64,000 bases of DNA, taken from the NCBI GenBank assembly GCA_963825075.1, contig CAWGRX010000038.1, positions 124,001-188,000 on the forward strand. The letters run 5' to 3'. The translations under genes and the position numbers were made by a program. The notes beneath the pieces are model-generated. The model searched no databases and was not told where the DNA came from. It saw only the letters and a program-made list of their open reading frames with translations. Source of the stretch: CAWAVN01 sp963825075. Its GTDB lineage: Bacteria; Planctomycetota; Planctomycetia; Planctomycetales; Planctomycetaceae. Below, piece after piece: positions 19,001-26,812 of this stretch (its first letter is position 1; every line of letters starts with the position of its first letter).

Positions 19001-19179
19001 AAAAAGAAGCCGAGAAGCTCCGAGGCTTCATCAAAGGCCACGAAAAGAAGCTCGCCAACGAAAACTTTGTCCAGAAAGCCCCGGAGCACGTGGTGAACGA
19101 TGTCCGCGAAACGCTGGCGAACCTCAAAAGCCAGTTGGAGAGCATCGAAGAGATCCTCCGCCAACTGCGGGGCAGGTAG
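16027..19179 (+). CDS. valS: Valyl-tRNA synthetase with zinc-ribbon insertion, frame-broken in this sequence
   Basis: This charges tRNA-Val. In order I see the class I HIGH motif in NVTGALHMGHALN, the tRNA-synthetase block MPGTDHAGIATQAVVERRM, the CP1 editing domain (STTRPETMLGDTAVCVHPSD; GTGAVKVTPAHDPNDY), WCISRQFWWGHRIPVW, the PDVLDTWFSSALWP block, KMSKSKGN (about 17861), the anticodon-binding region, and a C-terminal coiled coil (EEIERQEKEAEKLRGFIKGH). Between the KMSKS loop and the ERFEYGQNFCNKLWNACRFA block there is an extra ~70-residue segment with CPHC (17994-18005) and CPKC (18120-18131), a zinc ribbon absent from E. coli ValRS. Frame changes near 16201, 16482, 16635, 16762, 16972, 17530 and 18697 are single-base. 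Because valS is essential and every block is conserved, I treat them as sequence errors. Confidence 0.9.
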
Positions 19180-19245
19180 ATGGGGAGAACGGGAGATCCA
19201 ATTTTCAGTAGTTCCAAAAACAGGGAAAATGCTTTGGTTTCTCTA

Positions 19246-19377
19246 GAGCCGCGCACGAAGTAAGCGGTTTTTCGAATTCCGCGAACGCAAGATTCGCTTA
19301 CTTCTCTAGAGCCGCGTACGAAGTAGGCGGTTTTTCGAATTCAGAGAATGCAACACCGCTTACTTCGTGCGCGGCTC
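19246..19377. repeat. Cluster of three GAGCCGCGCACGAAGTA repeats
   Basis: A 23-bp element starting GAGCCGCGCACGAAGTA occurs at 19246-19268 (+), 19309-19331 (+, two mismatches) and 19355-19377 (-). The + and - copies can pair into a large hairpin. Further copies are at 48583-48605 and, as another triplet, at 62101-62221. The element lies in the 315-bp gap between valS and rplY, which holds nothing else recognisable. Confidence 0.85.
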
Positions 19378-19493
19378 AGGCGTTTTTGGAACTATTGAAT
19401 TTCAAAACTTCCATTTCGCCGGTGCCTTGAAACCGGCGGCGGCAGTCGCTATCCTTTCTCGCTTCTCAGGAAATCACAAACCGAGGCAGAAAC

Positions 19494-20129
19494 ATGGCTG
19501 AAACTTCAACTTTTAACGCTCAAACCCGGAGCCGGCTCGGCACGCGGACTTGCCGGAAACTCCGCCAGGAGGGCCAAATCCCCGGGAATATCTACGGGCA
19601 CAAGGAAGGCTCGGTGGCAATCAGCGTGGATGGGGATACGCTGACTCGCGCGGTGCATTCCGGCCACAAAATCGTAGATGTGAATCTCGACGGCAACGTG
19701 GAGAAAACAATTCTTCGCGAAGTGCAGTGGAACACGTTCGCCACAGAAATCCTGCATTTCGACCTGATGCGGATCGATCCCAACGAGCGGGTGGCGGTGA
19801 CGGTCCCGGTCGAACTGCGGGGGATTTCGCCGGGCGTGACGGCCGGGGGCGTTCTGGAACAACCCATTCACGAAGTGGAAATGGAAGTTTTGGCCCTGGA
19901 GATTCCCGATTCGCTCGTGCTGCGGATTAGCGACATGCAGCTCGGGGATGCCAGGCATCTTTCCGATTTGGAACTTCCGCCGAGTGCTCAGTTCGATCTG
20001 CCGCCGGATACGGTCATTGCGCAAGTCGTCGAGCCGCGGGCCGTTCCCGAAGCGGAGGAAGAAGAGGAAGCCGGGCCAATGGAACCGGAAGTCATCGGCC
20101 GGGCAGCGGAAGAAGCCGAGGAGGACTGA
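19494..20129 (+). CDS. rplY: 50S ribosomal protein L25 (CTC/TL5 form)
   Basis: This 211-residue protein is the long two-domain L25/CTC form. The N-terminal 5S-rRNA-binding domain (~1-95) contains RSRLGTRTCRKLRQEGQIPG and NIYGHKEGSVAI. The C-terminal TL5-like domain (~96-190) contains ILHFDLMRIDPNERVAVTVP and GGVLEQPIHEVEMEVLALEI. An acidic tail (EAEEEEEAGPMEPEV) follows. It heads a same-strand cluster with pth 65 bp downstream and then rpsF, ssb, rplI and dnaB. Confidence 0.95.
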   Translation: MAETSTFNAQTRSRLGTRTCRKLRQEGQIPGNIYGHKEGSVAISVDGDTLTRAVHSGHKIVDVNLDGNVEKTILREVQWNTFATEILHFDLMRIDPNERVAVTVPVELRGISPGVTAGGVLEQPIHEVEMEVLALEIPDSLVLRISDMQLGDARHLSDLELPPSAQFDLPPDTVIAQVVEPRAVPEAEEEEEAGPMEPEVIGRAAEEAEED

Positions 20130-20194
20130 ACCGGTCCTCTCGGCAGGGACAGCCGATCTGAGGGCCTAAGAAAAATGGCGGCCGGATTGAACCA

Positions 20195-20767
20195 ATGAAG
20201 ATCGTGGTGGGATTGGGCAATCCGGGAGCGAAATATCGGGGCACGCGGCACAACGTCGGCTACGAGGTCGTGGCCGAGTTGTCCCGGCGGCATGGCGGTG
20301 GGACGCCTTCGCTCAAACACGAGGCGGAAGTCGTCGAGATTTTCGTGGCGGGGGAAAAAATCCTGCTCGTCGCCCCGCAGACGTTTATGAACTTAAGCGG
20401 CCGGAGCGTCTGGCCGCTCGTGGATTTTTACAAGTTGCCGCTCGCCGATCTGCTCGTTGTCTGCGACGACTTGAACTTGGATGTCGGCCGGCTGAGGCTC
20501 CGGGCTTCGGGGAGCGCGGGCGGGCAGAACGGTCTCAAACACATTATCCAGCAGTTGGGTTCGGAGGAGTTTCCCCGCTTGAGGATCGGCATCGGCCGGC
20601 CGCCGGGACGAATGAACGCGGCGGATTACGTCCTGGCAAGATTCTTTCCGGAAGAGCGGGACATCATGGATGAGGCGGTCCTCTCCGCCGCCGACGGCGT
20701 GGAACTTTGGATCAAACAAGGCTGCGACAAAGCCATGAACGTCGTGAACGCCGTCCCAAAAGATTAA
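20195..20767 (+). CDS. pth: Peptidyl-tRNA hydrolase
   Basis: This 190-residue protein frees tRNA from prematurely released peptidyl-tRNA. The family signatures are complete: VGLGNPGAKYRGTRHNVGYE at the N-terminus with the conserved Asn and catalytic His, LVVCDDLNLDVGRLRLRASG with the catalytic Asp, and SAGGQNGLKHI. The length is normal. It sits 65 bp after rplY, the usual neighbour in many bacteria, and is followed by a dispersed repeat and then rpsF. Confidence 0.96.
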   Translation: MKIVVGLGNPGAKYRGTRHNVGYEVVAELSRRHGGGTPSLKHEAEVVEIFVAGEKILLVAPQTFMNLSGRSVWPLVDFYKLPLADLLVVCDDLNLDVGRLRLRASGSAGGQNGLKHIIQQLGSEEFPRLRIGIGRPPGRMNAADYVLARFFPEERDIMDEAVLSAADGVELWIKQGCDKAMNVVNAVPKD

Positions 20768-20780
20768 GTCAAAAAGTCCG

Positions 20781-20808
20781 GCGAGCCGACCGGCGTAAGC
20801 CGGCGGGT
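20781..20808 (+). repeat. 28-bp GCCGGCTTACGCCGG repeat, copy 2
   Basis: GCGAGCCGACCGGCGTAAGC plus CGGCGGGT, the exact reverse complement of 13488-13515, located between pth and rpsF. Confidence 0.8.
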
Positions 20809-20928
20809 TCTTGCAACGAAGTTTCGACTCTGCCACCATCGCGGACCATTGAAAAACCCGGAAAATTTAGTACAACTCAAAGTTGGCAACTTGGCAATTT
20901 GAGCCAACATCACCCGAGGAGACGAATT

Positions 20929-21378
20929 TTGGCAGCGACAAACGGCAAAGCAGAATACCTTTACGAGTGCATGTTCCTCGTGGACGGCAGCCGCTATGCG
21001 TCCGATCATGAGGGCGTCCTGAAAGAACTCACCGGCATGCTGGAAAAAGTCGGCGGCACGGTGCAGGTGGCCCGGCCCTGGCAGGACGGCCGGCTGGCCT
21101 ACGAAGTTGACGGCCACCGCAAAGGCACTCATATTCTCTTCTTGTTGAGCATGCCCGGTTCCGGAGTCAATGACTTGGCCCGATCCGTCCGGCTCAACGA
21201 TCTGGTGATCCGCCATCTGGTGATCCGCCATTCCCAAACTCTGTTCGATGCCATGACCTCCGCCCTCTCCCCCGACGCGGAAATCCAACGCTCGGCCTAC
21301 GATGATGAGGAGGACAAGTCGGAGGAAGAATCCGAAGTCGATGAAGAGGAAGAAGTCGAAGTCGGCTCCGAGGATTAA
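20929..21378 (+). CDS. rpsF: 30S ribosomal protein S6 with acidic C-terminal extension
   Basis: The start is the TTG at 20929, chosen because GAGGAG lies 8 bases upstream and the S6 fold begins right after it (AEYLYECMFLVDGSRYASDH). No ATG is available at the right place. The ~95-residue S6 domain includes VGGTVQVARPWQDGRLAYEV and KGTHILFLLSM, with LVIRHLVIRHSQ at the end. A ~40-residue tail rich in Asp/Glu follows (SEEESEVDEEEEVEVGSED), much more acidic than standard S6. S6 binds 16S rRNA with S18. rpsR, which often follows, is not in this cluster. Confidence 0.92.
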   Translation: MAATNGKAEYLYECMFLVDGSRYASDHEGVLKELTGMLEKVGGTVQVARPWQDGRLAYEVDGHRKGTHILFLLSMPGSGVNDLARSVRLNDLVIRHLVIRHSQTLFDAMTSALSPDAEIQRSAYDDEEDKSEEESEVDEEEEVEVGSED

Positions 21379-21450
21379 ACAACCTTCCGGCCCCAGCGAC
21401 GGAACTAGGGAACATTTTTTCAGAAAAAAGGCCTCTTTGCAGAGAATTGT

Positions 21451-21481
21451 TTGAAAACCTCCGCCTTGACATGCGTATAAT
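21451..21481 (+). promoter_or_regulatory. Possible sigma-70-like promoter before ssb
   Basis: TTGAAA (21451-21456) and TATAAT (21476-21481) are 19 bp apart. A TTGACA at 21466 is badly spaced relative to TATAAT. The locally AT-rich stretch is unusual for this region and lies 90 bases before the ssb ATG, so it could give ssb-rplI its own transcript. The evidence is only a consensus match. Confidence 0.3.
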
Positions 21482-21570
21482 TTTGTTAAATTGAGAGACA
21501 AGATTCACGTTTTCGCGCGGGATTGGGTTTCCCTTTTCCTTTTCACTCTGCAATCAAGAGGAACGCAAAC

Positions 21571-22080
21571 ATGGCAGCTTCTTACAATCGCGTCATTCTC
21601 ATGGGCAACCTCACCCGCGACCCGCAAGTGAGATACATTCCCAGCGGCACCGCCGTCGCCGAGTTGGGCTTGGCGGTCAACCGGACCTGGTACGACAAAA
21701 GCACCAATCAGAAAAAAGAAGACGTGACCTTTGTGGACATTACGGTCTGGGGCCGGACCGCCGAAATTGCCGGCGAATATCTCTCCAAAGGCCGTAGCGT
21801 GCTGATCGAAGGCCGGCTGCAACTCGATACTTGGCAAGACAAGGAAACCGGCCAGAACCGCAGCAAACTCAAAGTCGTCTGCGAAAACTTGACAATGGTC
21901 GGATCGCGGAATGATGGGAACTCCGGCGGCGGCGGCGGAGGCGGTTATCAACAGCGGCCGCAGTCCAGCACCGGCGGCCCTTCGGGGCAGGATGAGTTTT
22001 CCTCGGACGTTGGCAGCCCGGCCGATTCCTTCTATGATGCTCCCTCCGGCGGTCCTCCCGACGAAGACGTGCCGTTCTAA
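21571..22080 (+). CDS. ssb: Single-stranded DNA-binding protein
   Basis: The start is the ATG at 21571 with AAGAGG upstream; an in-frame ATG at 21523 lacks such a signal. The 169-residue protein has the SSB OB-fold (~1-108) with YNRVILMGNLTRDPQVRYIP, FVDITVWGRTAEIAGEYLSK, GRSVLIEGRLQLDTWQDKET and LKVVCENLTMVGS. A Gly/Gln/Ser-rich linker follows, and the conserved acidic tip DEDVPF recruits replication and repair partners. It coats single-stranded DNA and lies between rpsF and rplI, as in most bacteria. Confidence 0.96.
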   Translation: MAASYNRVILMGNLTRDPQVRYIPSGTAVAELGLAVNRTWYDKSTNQKKEDVTFVDITVWGRTAEIAGEYLSKGRSVLIEGRLQLDTWQDKETGQNRSKLKVVCENLTMVGSRNDGNSGGGGGGGYQQRPQSSTGGPSGQDEFSSDVGSPADSFYDAPSGGPPDEDVPF

Positions 22081-22120
22081 CAATCGACATTCAAAAATAC
22101 CATTGGAAAGCTCTCTGATC

Positions 22121-22624
22121 ATGGGTAGAAAACGCAATCGTTCGGGCGTGGGAGGCAGCACGAAGACCTCGGTCGATGTGTTGCTTGCCGAAAATGTGGA
22201 GTCCTTGGGCAAACAGGGCGACATCGTCCGCGTGAAGCCCGGTTACGCCCGCAACTATTTGCTGCCCCAGGGCATGGCCACCGTGGCCACCGAACACAAT
22301 AAGCGGATGGTGGAAAAGCACCGCGAGCGCCTGGCCGCGTTGGAAGCCCAAAAGGTCAAGTCCTATCGCGAGCGGGCGGATGCCATCTCCAAGTACAGCG
22401 TGACCCTGGAAGCCAACGCCAACGAAGAGGGCCATCTGTACGGTTCGATCCTGGCCGTGGACATCGCCAGCGCGCTAAAGTCCGCGGGGTACGAAGTCGA
22501 ACCGGAGCACGTCAAACTGGAAGGTCCGCTCAAAGAATTGGGCATGTACACGGTGAAAGTGGAACTCCATCCCAAAGCCAAAGCCGAGGTCAAAGTCTGG
22601 GTCGTCCCCACCGCGACCGCGTAG
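22121..22624 (+). CDS. rplI: 50S ribosomal protein L9
   Basis: The start is the ATG at 22121, 40 bp after ssb. The 167-residue protein has a short basic N-terminal extension (MGRKRNRSGVGGSTKTS) and then the L9 N-domain with VDVLLAENVESLGKQGDIVR and VKPGYARNYLLPQGMA. The long connecting helix (KRMVEKHRERLAALEAQKVK) leads to the C-domain ending in KAEVKVWVVPTATA. The N-terminal extension of ~17 residues before the first strand is unusual for L9. Confidence 0.95.
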   Translation: MGRKRNRSGVGGSTKTSVDVLLAENVESLGKQGDIVRVKPGYARNYLLPQGMATVATEHNKRMVEKHRERLAALEAQKVKSYRERADAISKYSVTLEANANEEGHLYGSILAVDIASALKSAGYEVEPEHVKLEGPLKELGMYTVKVELHPKAKAEVKVWVVPTATA

Positions 22625-22640
22625 AGATGAGCGGAACGGC

Positions 22641-22676
22641 GCTAGCCGCCGGTTCCGCACAACACCGGCGGCTAGC
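22641..22676. repeat. Inverted GCTAGCCGCCGGT pair
   Basis: GCTAGCCGCCGGT (22641-22653) faces ACCGGCGGCTAGC (22664-22676) just after rplI, making a 13-bp stem. It is a paired form of the single element at 5865 and could act as a processing or termination hairpin. Confidence 0.75.
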
Positions 22677-22712
22677 CACCCAGAGGGTTCCCGGCCGCTC
22701 ACAAAAATCCCG

Positions 22713-22748
22713 CCGGACAGGTTTTCCTGTCCGGTGTTGTTATTTTGG
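22713..22748 (+). terminator. Rho-independent terminator after rplI
   Basis: A perfect 9-bp stem CCGGACAGG-tttt-CCTGTCCGG (22713-22734) is followed by TGTTGTTATTTT. It lies 90 bases after the rplI stop and 45 bases before the dnaB start, separating the ribosomal/ssb transcript from dnaB. Confidence 0.8.
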
Positions 22749-22792
22749 TTCCGTGACGATGGATGGATGGCTCGAAGGAGAAGGCCCTGCGG

Positions 22793-24235
22793 ATGAGCAA
22801 ATCGCGCGATGAGTCCAAAACCCTTTTTGACGGCTTGCCGCCGCAGAATCTGGATGCGGAGCGGTCTCTGTTGGGTAGCATGCTGCTCTCGCAGGATGCG
22901 ATCGATGACGTCGCGGACCTGATTCAACCGGCCCACTTCTATAGCGACGCCCACATCCGCATTGCCGACGCGATTTTCAAATTGGCCGAGACGACCATCG
23001 GCGGCATCGATGCCGTGACCGTCGCCTCGGAACTCGAACGCCGGGGGGACCTCGAGCAAATCGGCGGCGCTCCCTATATTGGGCAGGTTCTGGAGACGGT
23101 CCCGCACGCCGCGCATGCCCGGTATTATGCCGAGATCGTCCGCGACAGATTCGTGAGGCGGAGCCTTCGCGACGCCTGCACCAACATCCTTAAAGAAGTC
23201 AACGAAGACTCGGCCGACACGGAAGATCTGCTCTCCCACGCCGAGGAGCAGGTGTTTCAAATTCTCGACAACGAAGGCGATACGCAGTCGCTCGAAATCC
23301 GCGACATCCTCGAAGATGCGATGACGGGGATTCACGCCCGGGTCGCGGACGACGGTTCGATCAGCGGCACGCGGACGGGCTTCGACCAACTCGACGGCCT
23401 GACCAGCGGATTTCAGCCGGGCGGATTGATTATTGTGGCCGCCCGGCCGAGCATGGGCAAAACCGCGTTCGTGTGTAACCTGGCTCGGCACGTGGCCGCC
23501 GATGCCCACGAACGCTTCATTCAGCAGGAATCCCCGAAGCGCCAACACCCCAGCGGCGGCGTGGTGATCTTCAGCCTGGAGCAATCCAAGCTGGAACTGG
23601 CCGAGCGGTTTTTGTGTATCTTCGGCAAGTTCGACGGGCTAAGGCTCAAAAAAGGCGAACTGGAAGAGCACGAAACGCTCGAACTCCTCAAGGTGTCGTC
23701 CCGCCTCAGCGAAATGCCCATCTACATCGACGACCATCCCGGCCGAAACATGGCCCAGATCGGTGCAATCTGCCGGCGGGTGAAGAACCGTTACGGGCTG
23801 GGGATGATCGTGATCGACTATCTTCAGTTGATCGAACCCGACGACAAAAAAGCTCCCCGCGAGCAGCAGGTCGCCCAGATCGCCAGGCGGCTGAAATTCC
23901 TTGCCAAGGAGATGTCGGTCCCGGTGATCGCCTTGGCCCAGCTCAACCGGGGCGTGGATTTGCGGACGGACAAACGCCCCAAGCTCGCGGACCTGCGGGA
24001 AAGCGGAGCCATCGAGCAGGATGCCGACCTGGTGATGTTTTTGCACCGCGACGATGCTTACGATCCTTCCGAACGTCCCGGCGAAGCGGATCTCATCGTC
24101 GCCAAAAACCGCAACGGCCCCACCGGCACCGTGGGGCTGACGTGGATCCCGCAATCCATGCGGTTCGAAAACCGCAGCCTCCTCGCAGAACCCGAAGGCG
24201 GCTGGGTCGGCGGCGGCGCGGGCAGCGACTTTTAG
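22793..24235 (+). CDS. dnaB: Replicative DNA helicase
   Basis: The start at ATG 22793 follows AAGGAG by 13 bases; an ATG at 22763 lacks any signal. The 480-residue protein has the DnaB N-domain (~15-115; LPPQNLDAERSLLGSMLLSQ), a linker helix, and the RecA-like motor. The motor shows Walker A ARPSMGKTAF (about 217-226), the VIFSLEQSKLELAERF signature, Walker B in MIVIDYLQLI, and ALAQLNRGVD...RPKLADLRESGAIEQDADLV. A 20-residue loop (HERFIQQESPKRQHPSGGVV) between Walker A and the SLEQ strand is longer than in E. coli DnaB. It unwinds DNA ahead of the fork and follows rplI, as in many bacteria. Confidence 0.96.
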   Translation: MSKSRDESKTLFDGLPPQNLDAERSLLGSMLLSQDAIDDVADLIQPAHFYSDAHIRIADAIFKLAETTIGGIDAVTVASELERRGDLEQIGGAPYIGQVLETVPHAAHARYYAEIVRDRFVRRSLRDACTNILKEVNEDSADTEDLLSHAEEQVFQILDNEGDTQSLEIRDILEDAMTGIHARVADDGSISGTRTGFDQLDGLTSGFQPGGLIIVAARPSMGKTAFVCNLARHVAADAHERFIQQESPKRQHPSGGVVIFSLEQSKLELAERFLCIFGKFDGLRLKKGELEEHETLELLKVSSRLSEMPIYIDDHPGRNMAQIGAICRRVKNRYGLGMIVIDYLQLIEPDDKKAPREQQVAQIARRLKFLAKEMSVPVIALAQLNRGVDLRTDKRPKLADLRESGAIEQDADLVMFLHRDDAYDPSERPGEADLIVAKNRNGPTGTVGLTWIPQSMRFENRSLLAEPEGGWVGGGAGSDF

Positions 24236-24249
24236 TTTCGCAAAATCGA

Positions 24250-24280
24250 TTGGTCATTGATGCTTGGTCCTTGGGATTTC
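24250..24280 (+). repeat. TTGGTCATTGGTGCTTGGTC-type repeat, degenerate copy
   Basis: TTGGTCATTGATGCTTGGTC in the 197-bp gap after dnaB. Other copies: 46951-46980, 56825-56862 and 58228-58264. Confidence 0.6.
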
Positions 24281-24431
24281 TCTCTGGTTCGCTTGCTCTT
24301 CGGGGGAAGAATCAACACAATTGCATAAGTTGGTTTCCCGCATCATTCCAACCTTCCCGATGGTTTGACCACAAATCATCGCCCACCTAACAGAGAGAAA
24401 TTCGAGTCCCACCTCGAATGAGAATCGGCCC

Positions 24432-26771
24432 ATGACATTTCGCCACCCTGCCCTGCCCTTTCGACTTTTTGGTTCGCTTGTTTTGCTCGGTGTTATTGCT
24501 GGGACGTCGGCTGCGTTTGCCGAGCCTCAAATCACCGGGACATCGCCACGGGCCGTGCGTCCGGGGGAAGCGGTGGACCTGACGATCACGGGAAAAGACC
24601 TCGCCGGGGCAACGAGTTTATGGACGAGCTTTTCCGCCGAGGTCAGCCTGGCCCCCGACGTTAAAGACAACGGCCAACAGTCCGACCGCGTGGTGTTCCG
24701 CGTGAAAGCCGCCGCGAACGCGCTGGGCGTCGGAGCCGTCCGCGTCGTCACGCCGACCGGCGTTTCGCCGCTTCGGTTGATTGTGGTCGATGATCTGCCT
24801 TCGGTCCCCCAAGACTCCGCTAACAAAACGCCGGAGAAAGCTCAGGCCGTGACCCTGCCCGCGGCCATCGACGGCACGGTGGATAATCTGAGTTTGAATT
24901 ATTACCGCTTCAAGGCGGAAGCCGGGCAGCGGGTTTCGATCGAAGTCCTCGCCCGGCGGATGGGCTCGGCTCTCGATCCCATGATTCGGCTCCTAAAAGC
25001 CGACGGTCCCGAACTGGCTTACAACGATGATTCCCCCGGCCTGTTGGGCGATGCCCGCTTGTGCCACACCTTCGCCCAGGCCGGCGAATATATTCTCGAA
25101 GTGCGGGACATTCAGTTCCAAGGCGGCGGCAACCACATCTACCGGCTGCGGATGGGCGAGTTTCCCTGCGTCAACGTGCCTTACCCCTTGGGTGTCCAGC
25201 GCGGCAAACCGGTTACGCTGAACTTCGCCGGTCCCGATTTGGAAGGCACCCTACCGGTGAACCTCACCGCTCCCACCGACCCGAATGTAAAATGGCTCAC
25301 GGTCGGGGCAAAACGCGCGAGCGGTTCCGCGAGCGGCTTCGCCACGGTCAGCGTCAGCGATGCGGAAGAGATCCTCGAAGCCGAACCGAATAACACGCCC
25401 GAACAATCCCAGAAGGTCAATCTGGCCGCGAACTTCAACGGCCGTTTGCAGGAACCCGGCGACATGGACCGGTTTACCTTCCCCGCGAAAAAAGGGCAGA
25501 AATTTACCTTCGCCGCCGTGACTCGCAGCCAAGGTTCGCCCGCGGATTTGGTGCTCAGGCTGTATGATTCGTCGGGGAAGAAACTCGCCGAGAATGATGA
25601 CAGCGGCACCGACGATGCCATCCTCAATGCGACCTTTCCCGCCGACGGCGACTTCACGCTTGCCGTGGAAGATCTGCTCGGCCGAGGCGGTCCGCAGTTT
25701 GCCTACCGGATCGCCGTTTCCGAAAGCGTCCCGAGTTTCACTTTGGAAGCGGCCAGCGACACCTTGAACGTGCCCCTCGGCGGCGTGGCGATGTTGCCCC
25801 TCGTCGTTCGCCGGTCCGGTTACAACGATGCGATTAAGGTTCACGCCGAAGGATTGCCCGAAGGCGTCACGCTTTGCCCCACAGTCGTCGCCGCGGGCCA
25901 AAAAGGCATTAACGTCTGCCTGCAAAGCACCGACGCCGCCAAACCGGGCGTGCTCAATAATCTGAAAATCATCGGTGAAGCGACCATCGCGGGGAAACCC
26001 GTGCGGGAGGTGGCCGACATCACCGTCGCCCTTCAGGCCAAGACGAACCAGATGCCCTACCCGCCCGCCGGTTTGCTCAACGACCTGGCGCTGGGAGTCT
26101 CGCCCGCGGCTCCGTTTTCGCTCCGCACGGAACCGGCCGAGATCACCTTCGGGCCGGACCTCACCGCGAAATTCAAAGTGATTGCGAAACGCCAAAAGGA
26201 TTACACGGAACCCATCACTCTCGCCGTCGCGAACATCAACGACGGCGGACCGAAACCGGTTTCGGGACTGCCCCCGAACGTCTCAGCGGCGCTCAAGCCG
26301 ATCCCCAAGGATCAGCAGGAAATCGAAATCACCCTCACCGCCAATGGCAAAGCCCCCTTGGGCGAGTTTACGGTGGTCCTCGACGGCACGCTGAAAAAAG
26401 GCAAGCAGACGATTAAGCAGCCCGCCGCTTCGCTGTCCGTGAAGCTCGCCAAAGCCTACACGCTCACCATCGAACCAAACGCGGTCACCTTCAAACCCGA
26501 AGGCAAGCAGAAGATCCAGGTGAAGGTGGACCGGAACCCCGCTTTCACCGGGCCGGTGGAAGTGACTTTCAAAAACCTGCCGGCCGGCATCACGCCGGCG
26601 AAGGCCACCATTCCCGCCGATCAATCCTCGGTGGAAGTGGAACTCGCCGCGGCCAAAGACGCGGGGCCCGCCAGCGCGAACAACGTCACCGCCGAGGGTC
26701 AAGCCGCCCAAGGCAAGGCGAAGTTCGCGGCGTCGTCCGCCCCGCTGACTGTGACGATTGAAGCTCCGTAA
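24432..26771 (+). CDS. Secreted protein with pre-peptidase C-terminal (PPC) domains
   Basis: This 779-residue protein begins with a signal peptide (FRLFGSLVLLGVIAGTSAAF, cut near AFA-E). An IPT/TIG-like strand region follows (ITGTSPRAVRPGEAVDLTIT). Two PPC-type beta domains come next, each with the DNLSLNYYRFKAEAGQRVSI or GDMDRFTFPAKKGQKFTFAA pattern and the 'YNDDSPG/ENDDSGTDDA' calcium-like loop. Several Ig-like segments make up the C-terminal half. There is no catalytic domain. In planctomycetes this type commonly sits beside DUF1549/DUF1553 proteins, as here: the next gene starts 42 bp downstream, suggesting one operon. A surface-binding role is inference. Confidence 0.85.
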   Translation: MTFRHPALPFRLFGSLVLLGVIAGTSAAFAEPQITGTSPRAVRPGEAVDLTITGKDLAGATSLWTSFSAEVSLAPDVKDNGQQSDRVVFRVKAAANALGVGAVRVVTPTGVSPLRLIVVDDLPSVPQDSANKTPEKAQAVTLPAAIDGTVDNLSLNYYRFKAEAGQRVSIEVLARRMGSALDPMIRLLKADGPELAYNDDSPGLLGDARLCHTFAQAGEYILEVRDIQFQGGGNHIYRLRMGEFPCVNVPYPLGVQRGKPVTLNFAGPDLEGTLPVNLTAPTDPNVKWLTVGAKRASGSASGFATVSVSDAEEILEAEPNNTPEQSQKVNLAANFNGRLQEPGDMDRFTFPAKKGQKFTFAAVTRSQGSPADLVLRLYDSSGKKLAENDDSGTDDAILNATFPADGDFTLAVEDLLGRGGPQFAYRIAVSESVPSFTLEAASDTLNVPLGGVAMLPLVVRRSGYNDAIKVHAEGLPEGVTLCPTVVAAGQKGINVCLQSTDAAKPGVLNNLKIIGEATIAGKPVREVADITVALQAKTNQMPYPPAGLLNDLALGVSPAAPFSLRTEPAEITFGPDLTAKFKVIAKRQKDYTEPITLAVANINDGGPKPVSGLPPNVSAALKPIPKDQQEIEITLTANGKAPLGEFTVVLDGTLKKGKQTIKQPAASLSVKLAKAYTLTIEPNAVTFKPEGKQKIQVKVDRNPAFTGPVEVTFKNLPAGITPAKATIPADQSSVEVELAAAKDAGPASANNVTAEGQAAQGKAKFAASSAPLTVTIEAP

Positions 26772-26812
26772 AATTAAGAACGACTTGGAAATACAGCAAA
26801 ATGGAGAATCCC

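Noticed and set aside
16027..19179. valS as a true pseudogene
   Set aside because: All catalytic, editing and anticodon blocks are conserved, every break is a single base, and the gene is essential.
22793..24235. Intein in dnaB
   Set aside because: The loop after Walker A is only ~20 residues longer than usual and has no intein splice motifs.
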